Positions 51,406 through 60,775 of a stretch of DNA of 64,000 nucleotides are shown piece after piece. Each line of letters begins with the position of its first letter. The stretch's first letter is position 1. The stretch spans positions 1,364,001 to 1,428,000 of the forward strand of contig CAVSKV010000004.1 of the NCBI GenBank assembly GCA_963728785.1, given 5' to 3'. The DNA comes from JAGWRI01 sp963728785 (GTDB taxonomy: Bacteria; Gemmatimonadota; Gemmatimonadetes; Gemmatimonadales; Gemmatimonadaceae). Below the pieces are notes generated by a model. The model was not told the origin of the DNA. It did not search any database and saw nothing but the letters and a program-made list of their open reading frames with translations. Both the position numbers and the translations under genes were made by a program.

Positions 51406-52544
51406 GCGCCCAGCGCCTCTTTCATCTTGGCCCAGAGACTCTTCTCGCGCCCGCCTTCCGGTACGCTCGGCTGTACGGCGGCCAACTGCTTGATGAGCCG
51501 TTCCTCGTCCTCGCTCAACCGCTCCGGCGTCCAGAGTTGCACCCGCACGTGGAGGTCGCCGGTACCGTTGGCGTTCACGCGCGGCAACCCGCGCGACTTG
51601 AGGTGGAACATCTGCCCGCTCTGCGTGCCCGGGGGCACGCGCAGCGACACACTCGACGTCACGGTCGGCACCTTGACGTCGGCGCCGAGCGCGAGCTGCG
51701 AATAGGTGACCAGCACTTCAGTGTAGAGATCTTCGCCGTCGCGCTCGAACCGCGGATCTTCGGCCACGTCGAACACGACGTGCACGTCGCCGCGTTGGCC
51801 GCCCCGCGCACCGGCGTTGCCCGCCCCGCGCATGGTCATGTACTGCCCAGTGGCCACCCCGGCGGGGATCTCGATGGTCAGTTCCCGCTCGCCACGCACC
51901 CGGCCTTCGCCGCGGCACCTTTTGCACGGCGCCTGGATGATCGCCCCCTCGCCCTTGCATGTGGGGCACGGCACGACGGTGAGGAATTGCCCGAAGAAGG
52001 ACCGTTGCGCCCGCCGCACTTCGCCCGCCCCGCCGCAACTCGGGCACGTCTCCACGCGCGAGCCGGGCTCGGCCCCGGTTCCCTGGCAGTGCTCACAGGT
52101 TTCGAGCAGCTTCGTCGCGACCTTCTTCTCAACCCCGGTCTCCACTTCGGCCAACTTGAGCGGGATCGCAATGCGCACGTCGGCACCGGCCCGCACGCTG
52201 CCCGCCGTCCGGCCCGCGCCGCCGCCGAACAGTTCCTCGAAGCCGCCAAGGCCGAAGTCGCGCATGAAGATGCTGAGCGCTTCGGAGAGATCCACGTGGT
52301 GGAACCCGGCCGCCCCTGCCCCGCCGCGCAGCCCGGCCTCGCCGTACCGGTCGTACGCGGCACGCTTTTGCGGATCGCGCAGCACGTCGTACGCCTCGGT
52401 GATCGCCTTGAACTTCTCCTCGGCGTCCTTGGACCCGTCGTTGCGGTCCGGGTGATAGGTCATCGCGAGCTTGCGATACGCCTTCTTGATGTCCTCGTCC
52501 GACGCCGTGCGGGCCACGCCGAGCACGGAATAGAAATCTGCCAT
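51402..52544 (-). CDS. dnaJ: Chaperone DnaJ
   Basis: 380-residue Hsp40. J-domain MADFYSVLGVARTASDEDIKKAYRKL with the HPD of TYHPDRNDGS. A Gly/Phe-poor linker (GLGGFEELFGGGAGR) follows. Four zinc repeats are present: CEHCQGTGAEPG, CPSCGGAGEV, CPTCKGEGAI and CKRCRGEGRV. C-terminal substrate domains end with a short Lys/Glu tail. 10 bp after hrcA. No grpE or dnaK is in the window, so this is an hrcA-dnaJ pair only. Confidence 0.96.
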   Translation of the reverse strand: MADFYSVLGVARTASDEDIKKAYRKLAMTYHPDRNDGSKDAEEKFKAITEAYDVLRDPQKRAAYDRYGEAGLRGGAGAAGFHHVDLSEALSIFMRDFGLGGFEELFGGGAGRTAGSVRAGADVRIAIPLKLAEVETGVEKKVATKLLETCEHCQGTGAEPGSRVETCPSCGGAGEVRRAQRSFFGQFLTVVPCPTCKGEGAIIQAPCKRCRGEGRVRGERELTIEIPAGVATGQYMTMRGAGNAGARGGQRGDVHVVFDVAEDPRFERDGEDLYTEVLVTYSQLALGADVKVPTVTSSVSLRVPPGTQSGQMFHLKSRGLPRVNANGTGDLHVRVQLWTPERLSEDEERLIKQLAAVQPSVPEGGREKSLWAKMKEALGA

Positions 52545-52554
52545 TAGTAAACTC

Positions 52555-53598
52555 TCAATCGAGCAGCTCGGTCAGCAGCTGCGATGTGTGCGAGACGAGG
52601 GCGATGACCTTGTCGTAGGGCATGCGCGTGGGCCCGATCACCCCGATCACGCCGGCCAGCGAGCCGGCGTGGTATTCCGCCGTGACGACGGTGAAATCCC
52701 CCAACCGGGGATCGGCGTGCTCCTGGCCGATGGTGATCGAGATGCCGTGCGCCTGCGGCCGCGCACGGATCGCGTCGGCCAGCGACTGCGGACTCTCGGT
52801 GAGATCCAGCAGCCGGCGCAGGCGCTCGGCCTCCGAGAACTCAGGCTGGCCAGCCAGCACCGACGCCTGACCCAGCACCAACGCCCCCTCGGCCAGCGGC
52901 AACGTCGGGCCGAACAGCGTCACGGCGTCCTGCACGAAGATGTTGAGCAACTCGCGCGCGTCCGCCCCCGCCGCCGTATCGCGCAGCCGCGATCCTACCG
53001 TGGCGCTGATCTGATCCAGGCTGAGCCCGGCCAGCCGCTCGTTGAGCACGGCCGTCACCTCGCCCAGCACGCCGTCGGCGATCTCGCCGTGCACTTCCAC
53101 GAACACCGTGCGCGCCACGCCGCCCTCGAGCTGCAGCACCATCAGCAGCCGCTCGCTGCTCATGCGCACGAGGTCGAGACTGCGAAGCACGGTCTTGGCG
53201 AGCGTGGGACCGAGCGCGACCCCCAACTCCTGCGCCAGCACGCCCAGACTCTGCGCCGCCCGACGCAGAATCGTTTCGATGGGAGAATCGGCGCGGCCGA
53301 TGTCCTGCGCCAGGCGGTCGCGTTCCACCATGGCCACGTGACCGTGCGTGAGGAGCGAGTCCACGAACGCACGGTAGGCCTTGTTCGTGGGAATGCGGCC
53401 TGCCGATGTGTGGGGATGGGCGAGGAAGCCCTTCTCCTCCAGATGGCTCATCGTGTTCCGGATCGTAGCCGGGGATACCCCGAGCCCGAACCGCCGGGAC
53501 AACGTGCGCGACCCCGCCGGTTCGGCCGTTTCGACGTACGTCTGAATCACGGCCTCGAGTATCGTTCGCTCGCGGCTGGTGAGTTGGTCTGAAGCCAT
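52555..53598 (-). CDS. hrcA: Heat-inducible transcription repressor HrcA
   Basis: 347 residues: LTSRERTILEAVIQTYVETAEPAGSRTL (winged helix), VSPATIRNTMSHLEEKGFLAHPHTSAGRIPTNKAYR (highly conserved HrcA core) and a late GVIGVIGPTRMPYDKVIALV segment. It represses heat-shock genes through CIRCE (TTAGCACTC-N9-GAGTGCTAA). No CIRCE copy is visible in the 10-bp gap before hrcA or nearby, so its targets here are not evident. Confidence 0.95.
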   Translation of the reverse strand: MASDQLTSRERTILEAVIQTYVETAEPAGSRTLSRRFGLGVSPATIRNTMSHLEEKGFLAHPHTSAGRIPTNKAYRAFVDSLLTHGHVAMVERDRLAQDIGRADSPIETILRRAAQSLGVLAQELGVALGPTLAKTVLRSLDLVRMSSERLLMVLQLEGGVARTVFVEVHGEIADGVLGEVTAVLNERLAGLSLDQISATVGSRLRDTAAGADARELLNIFVQDAVTLFGPTLPLAEGALVLGQASVLAGQPEFSEAERLRRLLDLTESPQSLADAIRARPQAHGISITIGQEHADPRLGDFTVVTAEYHAGSLAGVIGVIGPTRMPYDKVIALVSHTSQLLTELLD

Positions 53599-53608
53599 AA
53601 GTTCAAAT

Positions 53609-54730
53609 CTAGTAACGACTTCGACGAACGGTCAAGTGTTCGGTGAGGCCGTCCAGCCGGAGCCAGCCAAGTGGCGTCAGCCGAAGTGTGGTACCCGCAT
53701 CGATTTCCGCCCACCCGGCGGCCACCCAAGGCAACAGGGCTTCGCCCTCTCCGGGCATCAATTGGAGGCCCCCGGCCGTCCTCAGCCCCAGATACACCAG
53801 TTCCAGCGCCCGGGACTCCTCGGCCAACCGTTCCTCCCCCTCCATCGGATCGCGCCCGGCCGCGACCTGATCCAGCCAGGCTGCGTACGCCGCCGTGTTC
53901 CATCGGCGCCGCTCACCGTCGAACGCGTGCGCCGAGGGGCCGACGGCCGCGTACGGCACACCGCGCCAGTAGGCCGCATTGTGACGGGCCTCGTGCCCCG
54001 GCCGCGCGTAGTTCGACACCTCGTAATGCGCGAACCCGTGCGCGGCGAGGATCTCGTGGGCGGCCAGGAACTCGCGTTCGTATCGTTCTTCGGACGCCTC
54101 GTGGACCTTGCCGCGGGCCCGCCACCGAGCCAACGGCGTGGCCGGCTCCACCGTGAGACCGTAGAGCGACAGGTGCGTGGGACGCAACGCGAGGGCCGAT
54201 TCGAGATCGCGAATCCAGTCGCGCTCGAGCGATTCAGGGAGCGCGAAGATGAGGTCGAGCGACACATCGGCGAATCCAGCAGTGCGCGCTGTCTCCATGG
54301 CGCGGGCAACCGCGCTGGCGTCATGCGTGCGGTGCATCCAGGTGAGCACGTGGTCGTCGAACGACTGCGCGCCAAGCGAGAGGCGGCTGACGCCCGCCGC
54401 GCGCCAGGCCCGCGCTGATTCGGGCGACACGTCCTCGGGGTTGGTCTCGAGCGTGACCTCGGCATCCGGCGCGAGCACCGCCCGCTCGCGGATGGCATCG
54501 AATAGCCGGGACAGCCCCTCGCCACCGAGCTTGGACGGCGTACCGCCCCCGAAGTAGAGCGTGTCCAGCTCCCACCGCTCGCTGCCGGGATAGTGCAGCC
54601 GAAGCTCCGACGCAACCGCGCGCGTGAAGTCGCCGGCGGGCACGGTAGCCCGCACCGCGATCGAGAAGTCGCAGTACGAGCAGCGCCGGGCGCAGAACGG
54701 CACGTGGACGTAGAGATGCCGGGGGAGCAC
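53609..54730 (-). CDS. hemW: Radical SAM heme chaperone HemW
   Basis: 373 residues: YVHVPFCARRCSYCDFSI (CxxxCxxC for the SAM [4Fe-4S]), TLYFGGGTPSKLGGEGL, TLETNPEDVSPE, RLSLGAQSFDDHVLTWMHRTH and HYEVSNYARPGHEARHNAAYW. The C-terminal HemN_C domain is LVYLGLRTAGGL. The lack of a fourth upstream Cys and the short length separate it from true oxygen-independent coproporphyrinogen oxidase HemN. GTG start at 54730, 25 bp after dprA. Confidence 0.93.
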   Translation of the reverse strand: MLPRHLYVHVPFCARRCSYCDFSIAVRATVPAGDFTRAVASELRLHYPGSERWELDTLYFGGGTPSKLGGEGLSRLFDAIRERAVLAPDAEVTLETNPEDVSPESARAWRAAGVSRLSLGAQSFDDHVLTWMHRTHDASAVARAMETARTAGFADVSLDLIFALPESLERDWIRDLESALALRPTHLSLYGLTVEPATPLARWRARGKVHEASEERYEREFLAAHEILAAHGFAHYEVSNYARPGHEARHNAAYWRGVPYAAVGPSAHAFDGERRRWNTAAYAAWLDQVAAGRDPMEGEERLAEESRALELVYLGLRTAGGLQLMPGEGEALLPWVAAGWAEIDAGTTLRLTPLGWLRLDGLTEHLTVRRSRY

Positions 54731-54755
54731 GCCGGAATATACGGCGCCGGCGGAG

Positions 54756-55820
54756 CTACCCGATGCGCCGCCGCACGTCGCCAGCCATGGAGACCTCCAC
54801 CGCGCCGGCCAGTTCCAGCGCGGTCACGGCAGCCATGCAGCGCTGGGCGGGCAGCGCACAACGAGCGCACAGTGCATCCAGATCCGCGGCGCCCTGCCCG
54901 ACTGCGTCCCACACCACGGCCTCGTCGCTTCCCGGTTCGACGCGGGGCATGCGTACGGCGCGCGTGAGGCCGAGCAGCGCCAGCGCGTCCTCTACCGACG
55001 CGATCATTTGGGCGCCGTCGCGGATCAGCAGGTTGCTGCCCTCGCTCTGCGGCTGGTCCATGGGGCCGGGCACGGCGCCCACCACCCGGCCCAAGGCGGC
55101 AGCATAGCCGGCGGTGATGAGCGCGCCGCTTTTCACGCCCGCCTCCACGACGACAGTGAGCGGGGCGACAGCGGCGATGATGCGATTTCGGCGTGGAAAC
55201 GAGCCACCGTTGGCGCGCTCGCCGGGCGGATACTCCGAAAGCAGCAGGCCCCGTTCCGCGATTTCGGCGTGCAGCGCGCCGTTGGCCGCGGGATACGCGA
55301 TGTCCGCGCCTGTGCCGAGTACGGCGATCGTGGCGCCCCCGGCGTCGAGCGCCGAACGATGCGCCGCTGCGTCGATGCCCCGCGCGAGGCCGCTCACCAC
55401 GCAGGCGCCGGCCCGGGCAAATGCGCCGGCCAGCGCACGGGCCACACGGGCACCGTACGCGGTCGCACGCCGCGTCCCCACAATGGCCACGCGCGGGCGG
55501 TCGTCGAGGAACGACAGATCTCCCACGGCCCAGAGTACCGGGGGTACCTCATCCAGTTCCCGGATCGAAGCGGGAAGCGCGGGATGGCTCGAGGCGAGCA
55601 GTTCCATGCCGCAGCGCGCGCCGTCGGCCAGCGCGCGGTCTGCGGCGGCCAAGGCCACTTGGCGCCGCGGCGCCTGCTCGGCGTCATCCAAAGCGTTCCG
55701 GGCGGACCCGAATCGTTCGATCAGGGAGTGGAAGGTCACGCACCCGATGCCGCGGATCATCGAGAGCGCGAGCGCGGCGCGCGCCTCAGAGGAGGTCGGA
55801 GAACTCCCGCTTGGGTTCAA
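54756..55820 (-). CDS. dprA: DNA-processing protein DprA
   Basis: Loads RecA on incoming ssDNA in transformation. About 354 residues: ALALSMIRGIGCVTFHSLIERFGS (helical N-domain), RVAIVGTRRATAYGARVARALAGAFARAG, VVSGLARGIDAAAHRSALDAGG, GTGADIAYPAANGALHAEIAERG, LSEYPPGERANGGSFPRRNRIIA and VVEAGVKSGALITAGYAAALGR (Rossmann-like core). C-terminal winged-helix. Start uncertain: TTG at 55820 (35-bp overlap with obgE) keeps the full N-domain; ATG at 55760 would remove its first 20 residues. No other competence gene in the window. Confidence 0.92.
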   Translation of the reverse strand: MNPSGSSPTSSEARAALALSMIRGIGCVTFHSLIERFGSARNALDDAEQAPRRQVALAAADRALADGARCGMELLASSHPALPASIRELDEVPPVLWAVGDLSFLDDRPRVAIVGTRRATAYGARVARALAGAFARAGACVVSGLARGIDAAAHRSALDAGGATIAVLGTGADIAYPAANGALHAEIAERGLLLSEYPPGERANGGSFPRRNRIIAAVAPLTVVVEAGVKSGALITAGYAAALGRVVGAVPGPMDQPQSEGSNLLIRDGAQMIASVEDALALLGLTRAVRMPRVEPGSDEAVVWDAVGQGAADLDALCARCALPAQRCMAAVTALELAGAVEVSMAGDVRRRIG

Positions 55821-56805
55821 CGGTCTTCTTGAGTTCGAGGATCTCGGACCACCAGCCGGCAAGCAGATCTTCGAGGCCGGTGCGGTTGGCGGCGCTGATC
55901 GCGTACACGGCAAACGCGCCGGGCGCGTCGATGTCGGGCACGGGGTCGTCGCCCCACAGGTCCATCTTGGTGAACAGCACGCAGTGCGGCTTGAGCGAGA
56001 GCTCGGCCGAGTACGCGGCGACCTCGGCGCGCAGCGTATCGTATTCCGCCTGCCAGTCCATGGCGTCGATGGGCACGAGGAAGGCGAGAATGCGCGTGCG
56101 CTCGATGTGGCGCAGAAACTGCAGCCCGAGCCCCTTGCCGTCGTGCGCGCCCTCGATAATGCCGGGGATGTCGGCCACCACGAACGTGCGGTGCCCGCTC
56201 AGCGGCACGACGCCGAGGTTGGGGGCGAGGGTGGTGAACGGGTAGTCGCCGATCTTGGGGCGCGCCGCGGAGATGACGGAGAGCAGCGTGGACTTGCCGG
56301 CGTTGGGTTGCCCGACGAGGCCGATGTCGGCGATCAGCTTGAGTTCCAGTTCCAGCGTGCGGGCCTGTCCCTCCTCGCCCGGCTGCCACTCGCGCGGCGA
56401 CTGGTGCGTGGGCGTGACGAAGAACGCGTTCCCCTTGCCGCCGCGGCCGCCCTTGGCCACGAGAATCGTATCGCCGTCCTCGAGCACCTCGCCGAGCAAC
56501 TCGCCGGTATCCTGCTCGCTGACCACCGTGCCCGGGGGCACAGGGAGCACGATGTCGGCCCCGGACTTTCCCGTGCGGTTGCTTCCCTCGCCGTGCTGCC
56601 CGCGCTCGGCCTTCCAGAAATCCCGATAGGTGAAGTCGAGCAGGGTGGAGAGGTTGGCGTCGGCGCGCACGTACACGTCGCCGCCCCGCCCGCCGTCGCC
56701 GCCGTCCGGCCCCCCCATGGGCACGAACTTCTCGTGGCGGAACGAGGTCTGCCCCGAGCCGCCCGTGCCCGCCTCGACCTTGACCACCGCGCGATCGATG
56801 AACAT
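55786..56805 (-). CDS. obgE: GTPase Obg/CgtA
   Basis: 339 residues, ribosome-assembly and stress GTPase. Obg fold about 1-155: MFIDRAVVKVEAGTGGSGQTSF, GGPDGGDGGRGGDVYV, GKGGRGGKGNAFF. G1 GLVGQPNAGKSTLL, G2/G3 YPFTTLAPNLG and VADIPGIIEGAHDGKGLGLQFLRHIERT, G4 FTKMDLW, G5 ISAANRTG. No long C-terminal tail. 2 bp after the preceding gene. rplU/rpmA, often next to obg, are not here. Confidence 0.96.
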   Translation of the reverse strand: MFIDRAVVKVEAGTGGSGQTSFRHEKFVPMGGPDGGDGGRGGDVYVRADANLSTLLDFTYRDFWKAERGQHGEGSNRTGKSGADIVLPVPPGTVVSEQDTGELLGEVLEDGDTILVAKGGRGGKGNAFFVTPTHQSPREWQPGEEGQARTLELELKLIADIGLVGQPNAGKSTLLSVISAARPKIGDYPFTTLAPNLGVVPLSGHRTFVVADIPGIIEGAHDGKGLGLQFLRHIERTRILAFLVPIDAMDWQAEYDTLRAEVAAYSAELSLKPHCVLFTKMDLWGDDPVPDIDAPGAFAVYAISAANRTGLEDLLAGWWSEILELKKTVEPKREFSDLL

Positions 56806-56807
56806 GC

Positions 56808-57449
56808 CTACTTCCCCCGCACGCGCGACCAGAGCAGCCGTGCCGTTTCAAGATGACCGGCGCCGACCACGCCATCGAGCGATTCGATGGCGGCCGACAC
56901 GACGTCGGCCGCGACGCCGGCGTTGAGCGCACCATGCAGATGCGAGTGCAACTGGCGATCCTGCGCCGAGGCGGCGCAGGCGGCCACGATGCACAGTTCG
57001 CGCCGGGGGAGATCGAGCCCCGGGCGGCCGAGCACCTTGCCGTACCCCTCCACGATCATCCACTCGTCGAGCGCCACGTGCAGGTGGCGGATGTTCTCCC
57101 GCAACCGCTCGTAGAACCGGCCGTAGACCACGGCGCACGTCCGCTCGCCGGCGGCGCGCCAGTCGTCGGACGCGCCCGCCGGCGGTGGAGCGGCGGGTTC
57201 GGGGTGCACCCGCCGCCATTCCCGCATGGCGTTGAGCGCCCTCGGGAACCCCGCGAACAGATACGACTGCAACAGCAACTCCTCCACCCAGAGCGGCGGC
57301 ACGGCGTCCACCGCCTCGGCGATCTGCACCCGCTGGTCCGCTTCGCTCCCGGCCGTGACCACGGCCGACAACCGCACGAGCCGCCGTGTGGGCTCGTCCA
57401 GTGTCCGCAGAATATCCGCGTGTCGGGTGAAAGTCGTCATCGTTTCCAT
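56808..57449 (-). CDS. Carboxymuconolactone-decarboxylase/AhpD-fold protein
   Basis: 213 residues, all-helical. The diagnostic part is the C-terminal ELCIVAACAASAQDRQLHSHLHGALNAGV (about 155-185), the E...-H...AL..G pattern of the CMD/AhpD family. The redox CxxC of true AhpD is missing (AACAAS instead), so a peroxidase partner role is unlikely. The N-terminal half has a second related helical stretch (LLLQSYLFAGFPRALNAMREW). ATGs at 57449 and 57440 are both possible. Lies between the asparaginase and obgE. Function not assigned. Confidence 0.7.
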   Translation of the reverse strand: METMTTFTRHADILRTLDEPTRRLVRLSAVVTAGSEADQRVQIAEAVDAVPPLWVEELLLQSYLFAGFPRALNAMREWRRVHPEPAAPPPAGASDDWRAAGERTCAVVYGRFYERLRENIRHLHVALDEWMIVEGYGKVLGRPGLDLPRRELCIVAACAASAQDRQLHSHLHGALNAGVAADVVSAAIESLDGVVGAGHLETARLLWSRVRGK

Positions 57450-57475
57450 GGGGCAAGGCGCAAAATCACGCCGGT

Positions 57476-58465
57476 TCAGGCGACCGGCCGGATCTCGCCG
57501 ACCGTCTCGCCGCGCGTGTTGACCACCGGACGCCGCGCGAACTCGGCCAACCGCGGCGGCAGTTGCGCCGGGAGCGCGTCCACCATCTGCAGGGCGCGGA
57601 GGAGCGCCGGATACTGCGCGCGCCCCGCCCCGTCTTCGGCCTTGATCGCCACGCCCACTCCACGGTCGATACTCACGGCGGAGTGCACACCCTCGGCGCC
57701 CACCTTGCAGATGATCCGGCTGCCACTCTCTTCCATCAGGATGGTGTCGAACCGGTCCGTGCCGCCCACCAGGAACGGATGCGCAGCCATCGCGCGCACC
57801 ACGCGGGCGGGACCCGGATCGCCGTCCACCGCCGCCTGGCCCAGCCTGGCGTACGCCGTCGCCATGCCTATTAGGGATAGCGCATATTCGACGACGCCGC
57901 AGCCGTCCACGGCGCAGCCGATCGCGTCGCCGCCGAGCCCCGACCACCGGGCCACCGAGGCGAGGCACCCCTGCTGCACCGGATGCGCCGCCGTGTGGTA
58001 GCCGGCGGTGGGCCACCCTGCGGTCCTGGCGCGGGCCAGCATCGCCGAGTGCTTGCCCGAGCAGTTGTTGTGGAGCCGGGTCGGCGCACGGCCGCTCTCC
58101 CGGAGCAGCCGTGCGCCGCGCTCGCTGAGCGGCTCGTGTGGGCCGCAAGCCAGGTCGCCCTCGCCCAGCCCCAGGCTGGCGAGCATCGCCGCGGCGATCG
58201 CAACATGCTCCGGCTCCCCGCCGTGCGAGGCGCAGGCGAGCGCCAACCGCTCCTCACTCCACCCCAACTCGTCGAAGCCGCCGGCTTCGACCATTGGCAT
58301 CACCTGAAACGGCTTGGCGCACGACCGCCAATGCGTGACCAGACGCGGGTCGCGGGCAAACGCGACCACCTCGCCCGATGGGCGCACCACCGCCGCGTGC
58401 ACGCGGTGGAGCGATTCTACGCTGCCTCCGCGCGTGACGGCGATATCGAGTTGAAGCTCGGCCAT
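57476..58465 (-). CDS. L-asparaginase II family (Rhizobium-type)
   Basis: 329 residues: LDIAVTRGGSVESLHRVHAAVV, RSCAKPFQVMPMVEAGG, ALACASHGGEPEHVA, LHNNCSGKHSAMLA, DGCGVVEYALSLIGMA and GEGVHS-like AEGVHSAVSIDRG. These are the conserved segments of PF06089 asparaginases (R. etli AnsA type), structurally related to glutaminases with conserved SCAK, SHGG and CSGKH motifs. The ATG at 58465 is followed directly by the family start; upstream open frame is a shadow. Cytosolic. First gene of the run to hinT. Confidence 0.87.
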   Translation of the reverse strand: MAELQLDIAVTRGGSVESLHRVHAAVVRPSGEVVAFARDPRLVTHWRSCAKPFQVMPMVEAGGFDELGWSEERLALACASHGGEPEHVAIAAAMLASLGLGEGDLACGPHEPLSERGARLLRESGRAPTRLHNNCSGKHSAMLARARTAGWPTAGYHTAAHPVQQGCLASVARWSGLGGDAIGCAVDGCGVVEYALSLIGMATAYARLGQAAVDGDPGPARVVRAMAAHPFLVGGTDRFDTILMEESGSRIICKVGAEGVHSAVSIDRGVGVAIKAEDGAGRAQYPALLRALQMVDALPAQLPPRLAEFARRPVVNTRGETVGEIRPVA

Positions 58466-58605
58466 GCCTGGGAAATGGAAGTGGGGTTCGCGAGCGGGGA
58501 ACGGCGCCCGAAAGATAACCCCGGCGGCGCGGCGGCCCCCGCGGCTCGGCCTCTCCACGCGCTCCGCCCAACCCACCGGCGGACCTGGCCGCCGCGTGGC
58601 AGGCG

Positions 58606-59505
58606 TCAGGCGTCTGCCGCTTCGGGATGCCGGCCACGGGTGGTGGCCCGGGCGATGCCATAGAGTACCAACGCGCCGCCAGCCATCGTGCCCCAATTGG
58701 GAAATTCGTGGATGCTGGGAATCAACATCGCCAGGATCGTCGCGCCGATTGGCTCGCACAACAGCGCGAGGTTCACGACATACGCCGGCACGTACCGCAA
58801 CGCGTAATTGAGGCCGGTGTGCCCGAGCAGCATAGGCCCCAGGGCCAACGCGGCGAAGATGGCGAGTTGGCGCGGCGGCTGAGGCAGCAGCACGACCCCC
58901 GTACCCTGCGCCGCCACGATCAGCACCACCAAAGACGCGCCGTAGACGACGGCGACGTACGGCCACAGGTCGAGGGTGGCCCGCAGCTTGCGGCCGGCCA
59001 CGAAATAGCAGGCGCCGGCGATGGCGCCCACGAACGCCAGCGCGTCGCCGAACAGCGCGCGCCCGCTCACGCCAGCGCCCTCACGCATCAGATCGGGAAG
59101 GGTGACGACGACCGCGCCGAACATCGCGATCGCGATCCCGCCCCATTGGCGGCGTGTCGGCTTCTCGTGCAACCAGATCACCGACAGCAGGCCGACGATG
59201 GCCGGCTGCATGTCCACCAGCACCACCGAGGCCGACACCGTGGTGAGGCTCAGCGACGCGTTCCACGACCAGAAGTGCACGGCGAGCATCGCCCCCGCCC
59301 CGAGCGCCACGAGCAGGTCGCGCCGGTGAAGCGCGCGGAACTGCCGCCAGCTGCCCGTGACGGCCAGGGCGCCGGCGATCACAATGAGCGAGAACGCCAG
59401 CCGGCCCGCGGCGATGGTGAGCGCCGGCGCGCCAGAGAGGCGCGTGAGCGGTCCGCCGAACGAGATGCCGAGGACGGCCATGGCGAGAACGACGGCGGGG
59501 GACAC
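58606..59505 (-). CDS. EamA/DMT-family transporter
   Basis: 299 residues with ten hydrophobic helices in two EamA repeats. Repeat 1 is about 1-140, for example VVLAMAVLGISFGGPLTRLSG and ALGAGAMLAVHFWSWNASLSLTTVSASVVL. Repeat 2 is about 155-285, for example LALGPMLLGHTGLNYALRYVPAYVVNLALL with a EPIGATILAMLIP motif. Inner-membrane exporter of small metabolites, substrate not predictable. 140 bp separate it from the asparaginase gene; that gap shows no clear element. Confidence 0.9.
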   Translation of the reverse strand: MSPAVVLAMAVLGISFGGPLTRLSGAPALTIAAGRLAFSLIVIAGALAVTGSWRQFRALHRRDLLVALGAGAMLAVHFWSWNASLSLTTVSASVVLVDMQPAIVGLLSVIWLHEKPTRRQWGGIAIAMFGAVVVTLPDLMREGAGVSGRALFGDALAFVGAIAGACYFVAGRKLRATLDLWPYVAVVYGASLVVLIVAAQGTGVVLLPQPPRQLAIFAALALGPMLLGHTGLNYALRYVPAYVVNLALLCEPIGATILAMLIPSIHEFPNWGTMAGGALVLYGIARATTRGRHPEAADA

Positions 59506-59628
59506 AGACTAAACGGTGGATCGGGTGGCGGGCGAAGTCCAGTGGCGGCCCGTGCCAACCGCAACTGAAGGCAGACAGTCGGAAGCTGACAGCCATCGGC
59601 CGTCGGCAACGGCGAACGGACCCCACGC

Positions 59629-59634
59629 TATTAT
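59629..59634 (+). promoter_or_regulatory. Candidate -10 element for the heptose kinase gene
   Basis: TATTAT in the 243-bp divergent gap (59506-59748), about 115 bp before the ATG at 59749. No convincing -35 at the normal distance. Nothing else in the gap is recognisable. Confidence 0.3.
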
Positions 59635-59748
59635 CTCGGATGCACAGGGATGGGTCCCAGTGCGGCTGCCGTCAGCTCAGAGCGGTCAGCTCACGGCTCA
59701 CGGCCTTCTGTTGCCGTTCCCGTCGTTTCCCACGTAGTTTCCGTCGCC

Positions 59749-60771
59749 ATGCCCCTCTCCATCTCCCGCGACCGGCTCGCCGCGCTGCTCGGCGAGGCCC
59801 GCTCGAAACGCGTCGCCGTGATCGGCGACGCCATGCTCGATGTCTATCTCGTGGGCGACGTGGAGCGCATCTCCCCCGAGGCACCGGTGCCGGTGGTTCG
59901 TGTCCGGGAGCGGCGATACGCATTGGGCGGGGCCGCCAACGTTGCCCAGAACGTCTGCGCGATCGGCGCCCGGTGCCATCTCGTGGGCGCCGTTGGCACG
60001 GACGCCGGCGGGTCCACGCTCCGCACCATGCTCGACGCGATGTCGGTGGAGTCCGACCACCTGGTGGACGTCGGCCGTCCCACCACCACCAAGACCCGGG
60101 TGGTAGCGCGCTCGCAGCAGCTGGTGCGGGTGGACGAAGAGGACGACGCCGATCTCGGGCGCGGCGAGATCGACCGCCTGCTCGACGCCGTCCACTCGGC
60201 GATCGCCGCGGCCGATGCGCTCGTGCTCGAGGACTACAACAAGGGCGTGCTGGTGGCGGAAGTCATCACCAAGGCGATGGCGTGGGCGCGGGAGCGCGGC
60301 ATTCCGATCGTCGTCGATCCCAAGTATCGGAACTTCTTCGCATATCGCGGAGCGACCATGTTCAAACCCAACCGCCGCGAGCTGGAGGCCGCTCTGGGCG
60401 CGGCCATCAGCCTGGACGATGCGCGGGCCATGCCCGAGGTGTTCGGCCGGTTGGGCGTGGACTACCTGCTGCTCACGCTGGGCGAGCGCGGCATGGCGCT
60501 CATCTCGCACGACGGCACGGTGCTGCGCATCCCGACCGTCGCGCGCGAGGTGTACGACGTGGTCGGCGCGGGCGATACGGTGACGGCGTATCTCGGCGCC
60601 ACGCTGGCGGCCGGGGCCACGGCGGGCGAAGCGTCGGTGATCGCCAACTTCGCGGCCGGCGTCGAAGTCGGCAAACTCGGCGCGGCCACCGTGACCGGCG
60701 AGGAAGTGCTGGCATCGTACGACGCGTTCGCGGAACGGCAGGACCGCGAGGCGCGGCCGCGTCGCGGGTGA
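59749..60771 (+). CDS. hldA: D-glycero-beta-D-manno-heptose-7-phosphate kinase
   Basis: 340-residue PfkB-family kinase, RfaE domain I: RVAVIGDAMLDVYLVGDVERISPEAPVPVVRV (diagnostic of HldE/RfaE1), ALGGAANVAQNVCAIGA (GG-AN), TKTRVVARSQQLVRVDEED, LEDYNKGVL, DPKYRNFFAYRGATMFKPNRREL and DVVGAGDTVTAYLGATL (PfkB signature 2). The nucleotidyltransferase half of HldE is absent, so this is the stand-alone kinase. Evidence that the cell makes LPS heptose. In-frame upstream starts (59650) lack conservation. Ends before a 60776-60821 inverted repeat. Confidence 0.93.
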   Translation: MPLSISRDRLAALLGEARSKRVAVIGDAMLDVYLVGDVERISPEAPVPVVRVRERRYALGGAANVAQNVCAIGARCHLVGAVGTDAGGSTLRTMLDAMSVESDHLVDVGRPTTTKTRVVARSQQLVRVDEEDDADLGRGEIDRLLDAVHSAIAAADALVLEDYNKGVLVAEVITKAMAWARERGIPIVVDPKYRNFFAYRGATMFKPNRRELEAALGAAISLDDARAMPEVFGRLGVDYLLLTLGERGMALISHDGTVLRIPTVAREVYDVVGAGDTVTAYLGATLAAGATAGEASVIANFAAGVEVGKLGAATVTGEEVLASYDAFAERQDREARPRRG

Positions 60772-60775
60772 TGGT

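Noticed and set aside
53599..53608. CIRCE operator before hrcA
   Set aside because: No TTAGCACTC/GAGTGCTAA pair is present in or near the short gap.
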